Shown here one piece after another: positions 18,981 to 20,126 of a stretch of DNA of 20,126 bases. Source of the DNA: Clostridia bacterium (GTDB lineage: Bacteria; Bacillota; Clostridia; Oscillospirales; CAG-272); assembly GCA_017960705.1 (NCBI GenBank), contig JAGCYR010000123.1, positions 1 through 20,126 on the forward strand, written 5' to 3'. The notes beneath the pieces were generated by a model, which saw only the letters and a program-made list of their open reading frames with translations, was not told the origin of the DNA and ran no database searches. The position numbers and the translations under genes are program-made. How positions within the stretch are numbered: position 1 is the stretch's first letter; every line of letters starts with the position of its first letter.

Positions 18981-20126
18981 ATGAAGAAAACGTACCTTTC
19001 CCTCGCGCTCCTTCTGACGCTCGTCCTGTGCGTCTTCGCGTTCGCGTCCTGCGGAAAAGAGAAGACCGACGCAACGACGGCGCTCGACACGACCGCCGCC
19101 GGCACCACCGCCGCCGGGACCACCGCGCAAGCGACGACGGCGGAGGCGACCACCGCCGCGCCGACCCAGTGCGCCCACGTACCCGACGCGGAACCCACCG
19201 TCACCGAGCCCGCCACCTGCATCGACGACGGGACGCAGGCGTATTTCTGTTCGGTCTGCCACGAGATGATCCCCGGCACGACCGAAACGATCCCGGCGAA
19301 GGGGCACACCCCCGAGACCGACTACACGGTCGACGCCGACGCGACCTGCGGCGCCGACGGCTCGAAGTCCATCCACTGCGCCGTCTGTCACGAGATCATT
19401 CCCGGCACGGCGGTCAAGATCGACGCAGATCCCACCAAGCACGTCGTCACGACCTGGACCTCCGTGAAGGAGCCCCACCTGCTCGATCAGAACGGACACC
19501 GCAGCGGCGTCTGCTCGCTCTGCAGCTCCCCGGTCGAGGAGGATCTCGTCTGGGAGCCCGAGATCTTCAACTCGAAGACCTACGAGTACGCCTCCAACGG
19601 CGACCCGAACTACGGCACCGGCTCGTTCTACGTCTCGAAGAACGTGACCGAGCTTCTTGAGGAAGGGCAGCACTACTATCCGACCGAGGAACATCCCGAG
19701 GGTTACGACCTCTGGTTCGAGTATTCGCTGCTCTGGAACGAGACCCTCGCCAACTACGACGGGCGGCTCTGGGATCCCGTCCAGAAGAAGTTCGACGAGA
19801 ACCAGGAATCGGTCATCGCGCTGGTCTCCTTCCGGAAGCAGGAAGGCGACCAGGGGTCCTACAAGGATCTGTATCGCCTCTATACGAACGACAACAAGTC
19901 GACCACCTGCCCCTACGCCGGGCACCTCAGCTTTGAGACCTACCGTCCGGGTATGGAACCCGCCGACAGTTGCGTCTACGACCTTGGAGCAGGGCAGACC
20001 TATAAGGGAGTGCTCGACGAGACCGTGACCGCCGCGTCGTTCCCGTCGATCGGCGAATACGGCTGGCACCGCATCGGCTTCCGCTTCCATCAGGAGGCGC
20101 TGGTCGAACACGAACAGAAGTATCCC
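18981..20126 (+). CDS. Surface lipoprotein with Cys-repeat array and the unnamed domain, 3'-truncated by window edge
   Basis: Open frame of 382 codons running off the window end. ATG 18981 follows AAAGGA. Lipobox-like FASC (Cys24), then an A/T/G/E linker to about 62. Two Cys repeats follow (Cys80/90/93 and Cys123/133/136), again exactly 43 residues apart, then a CSLC pair at 178-181 and the start of the domain at Trp191 (WEPEIFNSKTYEY). Diagnostic shared motifs are DLWFEYSLLWNETLANYDGR and IGEYGWHRIGFRFH. Compared with the 14012 protein it has one fewer leading Cys repeat and an insertion after LLWNETLAN (about 40 residues, DPVQKKFDENQE and onward). The C-terminal third of the domain, with the expected LYVDG and NVEPVADP motifs, lies beyond the window. 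Same surface-display role inferred as for its paralogue; function unknown. Confidence 0.88.
   Translation, partial: MKKTYLSLALLLTLVLCVFAFASCGKEKTDATTALDTTAAGTTAAGTTAQATTAEATTAAPTQCAHVPDAEPTVTEPATCIDDGTQAYFCSVCHEMIPGTTETIPAKGHTPETDYTVDADATCGADGSKSIHCAVCHEIIPGTAVKIDADPTKHVVTTWTSVKEPHLLDQNGHRSGVCSLCSSPVEEDLVWEPEIFNSKTYEYASNGDPNYGTGSFYVSKNVTELLEEGQHYYPTEEHPEGYDLWFEYSLLWNETLANYDGRLWDPVQKKFDENQESVIALVSFRKQEGDQGSYKDLYRLYTNDNKSTTCPYAGHLSFETYRPGMEPADSCVYDLGAGQTYKGVLDETVTAASFPSIGEYGWHRIGFRFHQEALVEHEQKYP

Noticed and set aside
14012..20126. Insertion sequence or prophage carrying the paralogue cluster
   Set aside because: No transposase, integrase, terminal inverted repeats or target-site duplications can be seen in the window.

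Overview
The window (about 60% GC) looks like a chromosome segment of an uncultured, probably gut-associated, anaerobic Firmicute of the class Clostridia. The reasons are: strong AGGAGG-type ribosome sites; TTGACA-17-TATAAT promoters, often with an extended TGn -10; an FMN riboswitch driving an ECF-type riboflavin S component; lipoprotein signals of the form FASC/LAAC followed by Thr/Ala/Glu linkers; and BspA-type LRR, InlB-type repeat and CE2 esterase modules. The genus cannot be read from the sequence.

Layout. 1-897 is the 3' three quarters of tuf (EF-Tu). 898-1403 is non-coding: a post-tuf hairpin, a foldable AT-rich stretch, then an FMN riboswitch with terminator controlling ribU (1404-2192). 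A terminator and a near-consensus promoter separate ribU from a four-gene operon (2365-8135). That operon encodes an SGNH-like lipoprotein with InlB and LRR modules, a small three-helix membrane protein, an MBOAT O-acyltransferase and a second SGNH-like protein with LRR-like repeats. It is best read as a machine that O-acylates an extracellular polymer. Next is a metal module (8199-9595): a Fur-family regulator with a perfect 7-1-7 operator in its leader, translationally overlapped with an ArsP_2-type metal exporter carrying a Cys cluster. Then come a Gfo/Idh/MocA oxidoreductase (9825-10871), a 21-22 bp periodic AATTCA/hairpin array, a tRNA with anticodon CAU, about 400 bp of hairpin-rich non-coding DNA, a CE2-type SGNH esterase lipoprotein (11484-12668), and convergently a sugar-phosphate isomerase/epimerase-like TIM barrel (minus strand, 12763-13566).

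The last third (13924-20126) is the least ordinary part. Three neighbouring genes encode exported proteins carrying four copies of one roughly 310-340-residue domain that I do not recognise by name; the motifs suggest a LamG/concanavalin-like beta-sandwich. Two of the three are lipoproteins that display this domain behind arrays of C-x9-C-x2-C repeats with an exact 43-residue period. The third has a cleavable-type signal peptide and a different N-terminal domain, and is followed in the same transcription unit by a 43-residue acidic peptide (18597-18728). The last gene runs off the window end.

Taken together, much of the window concerns the cell surface: polymer acylation, deacylation, metal handling and a paralogous family of displayed binding proteins. 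The functional links between these units are inference from proximity.
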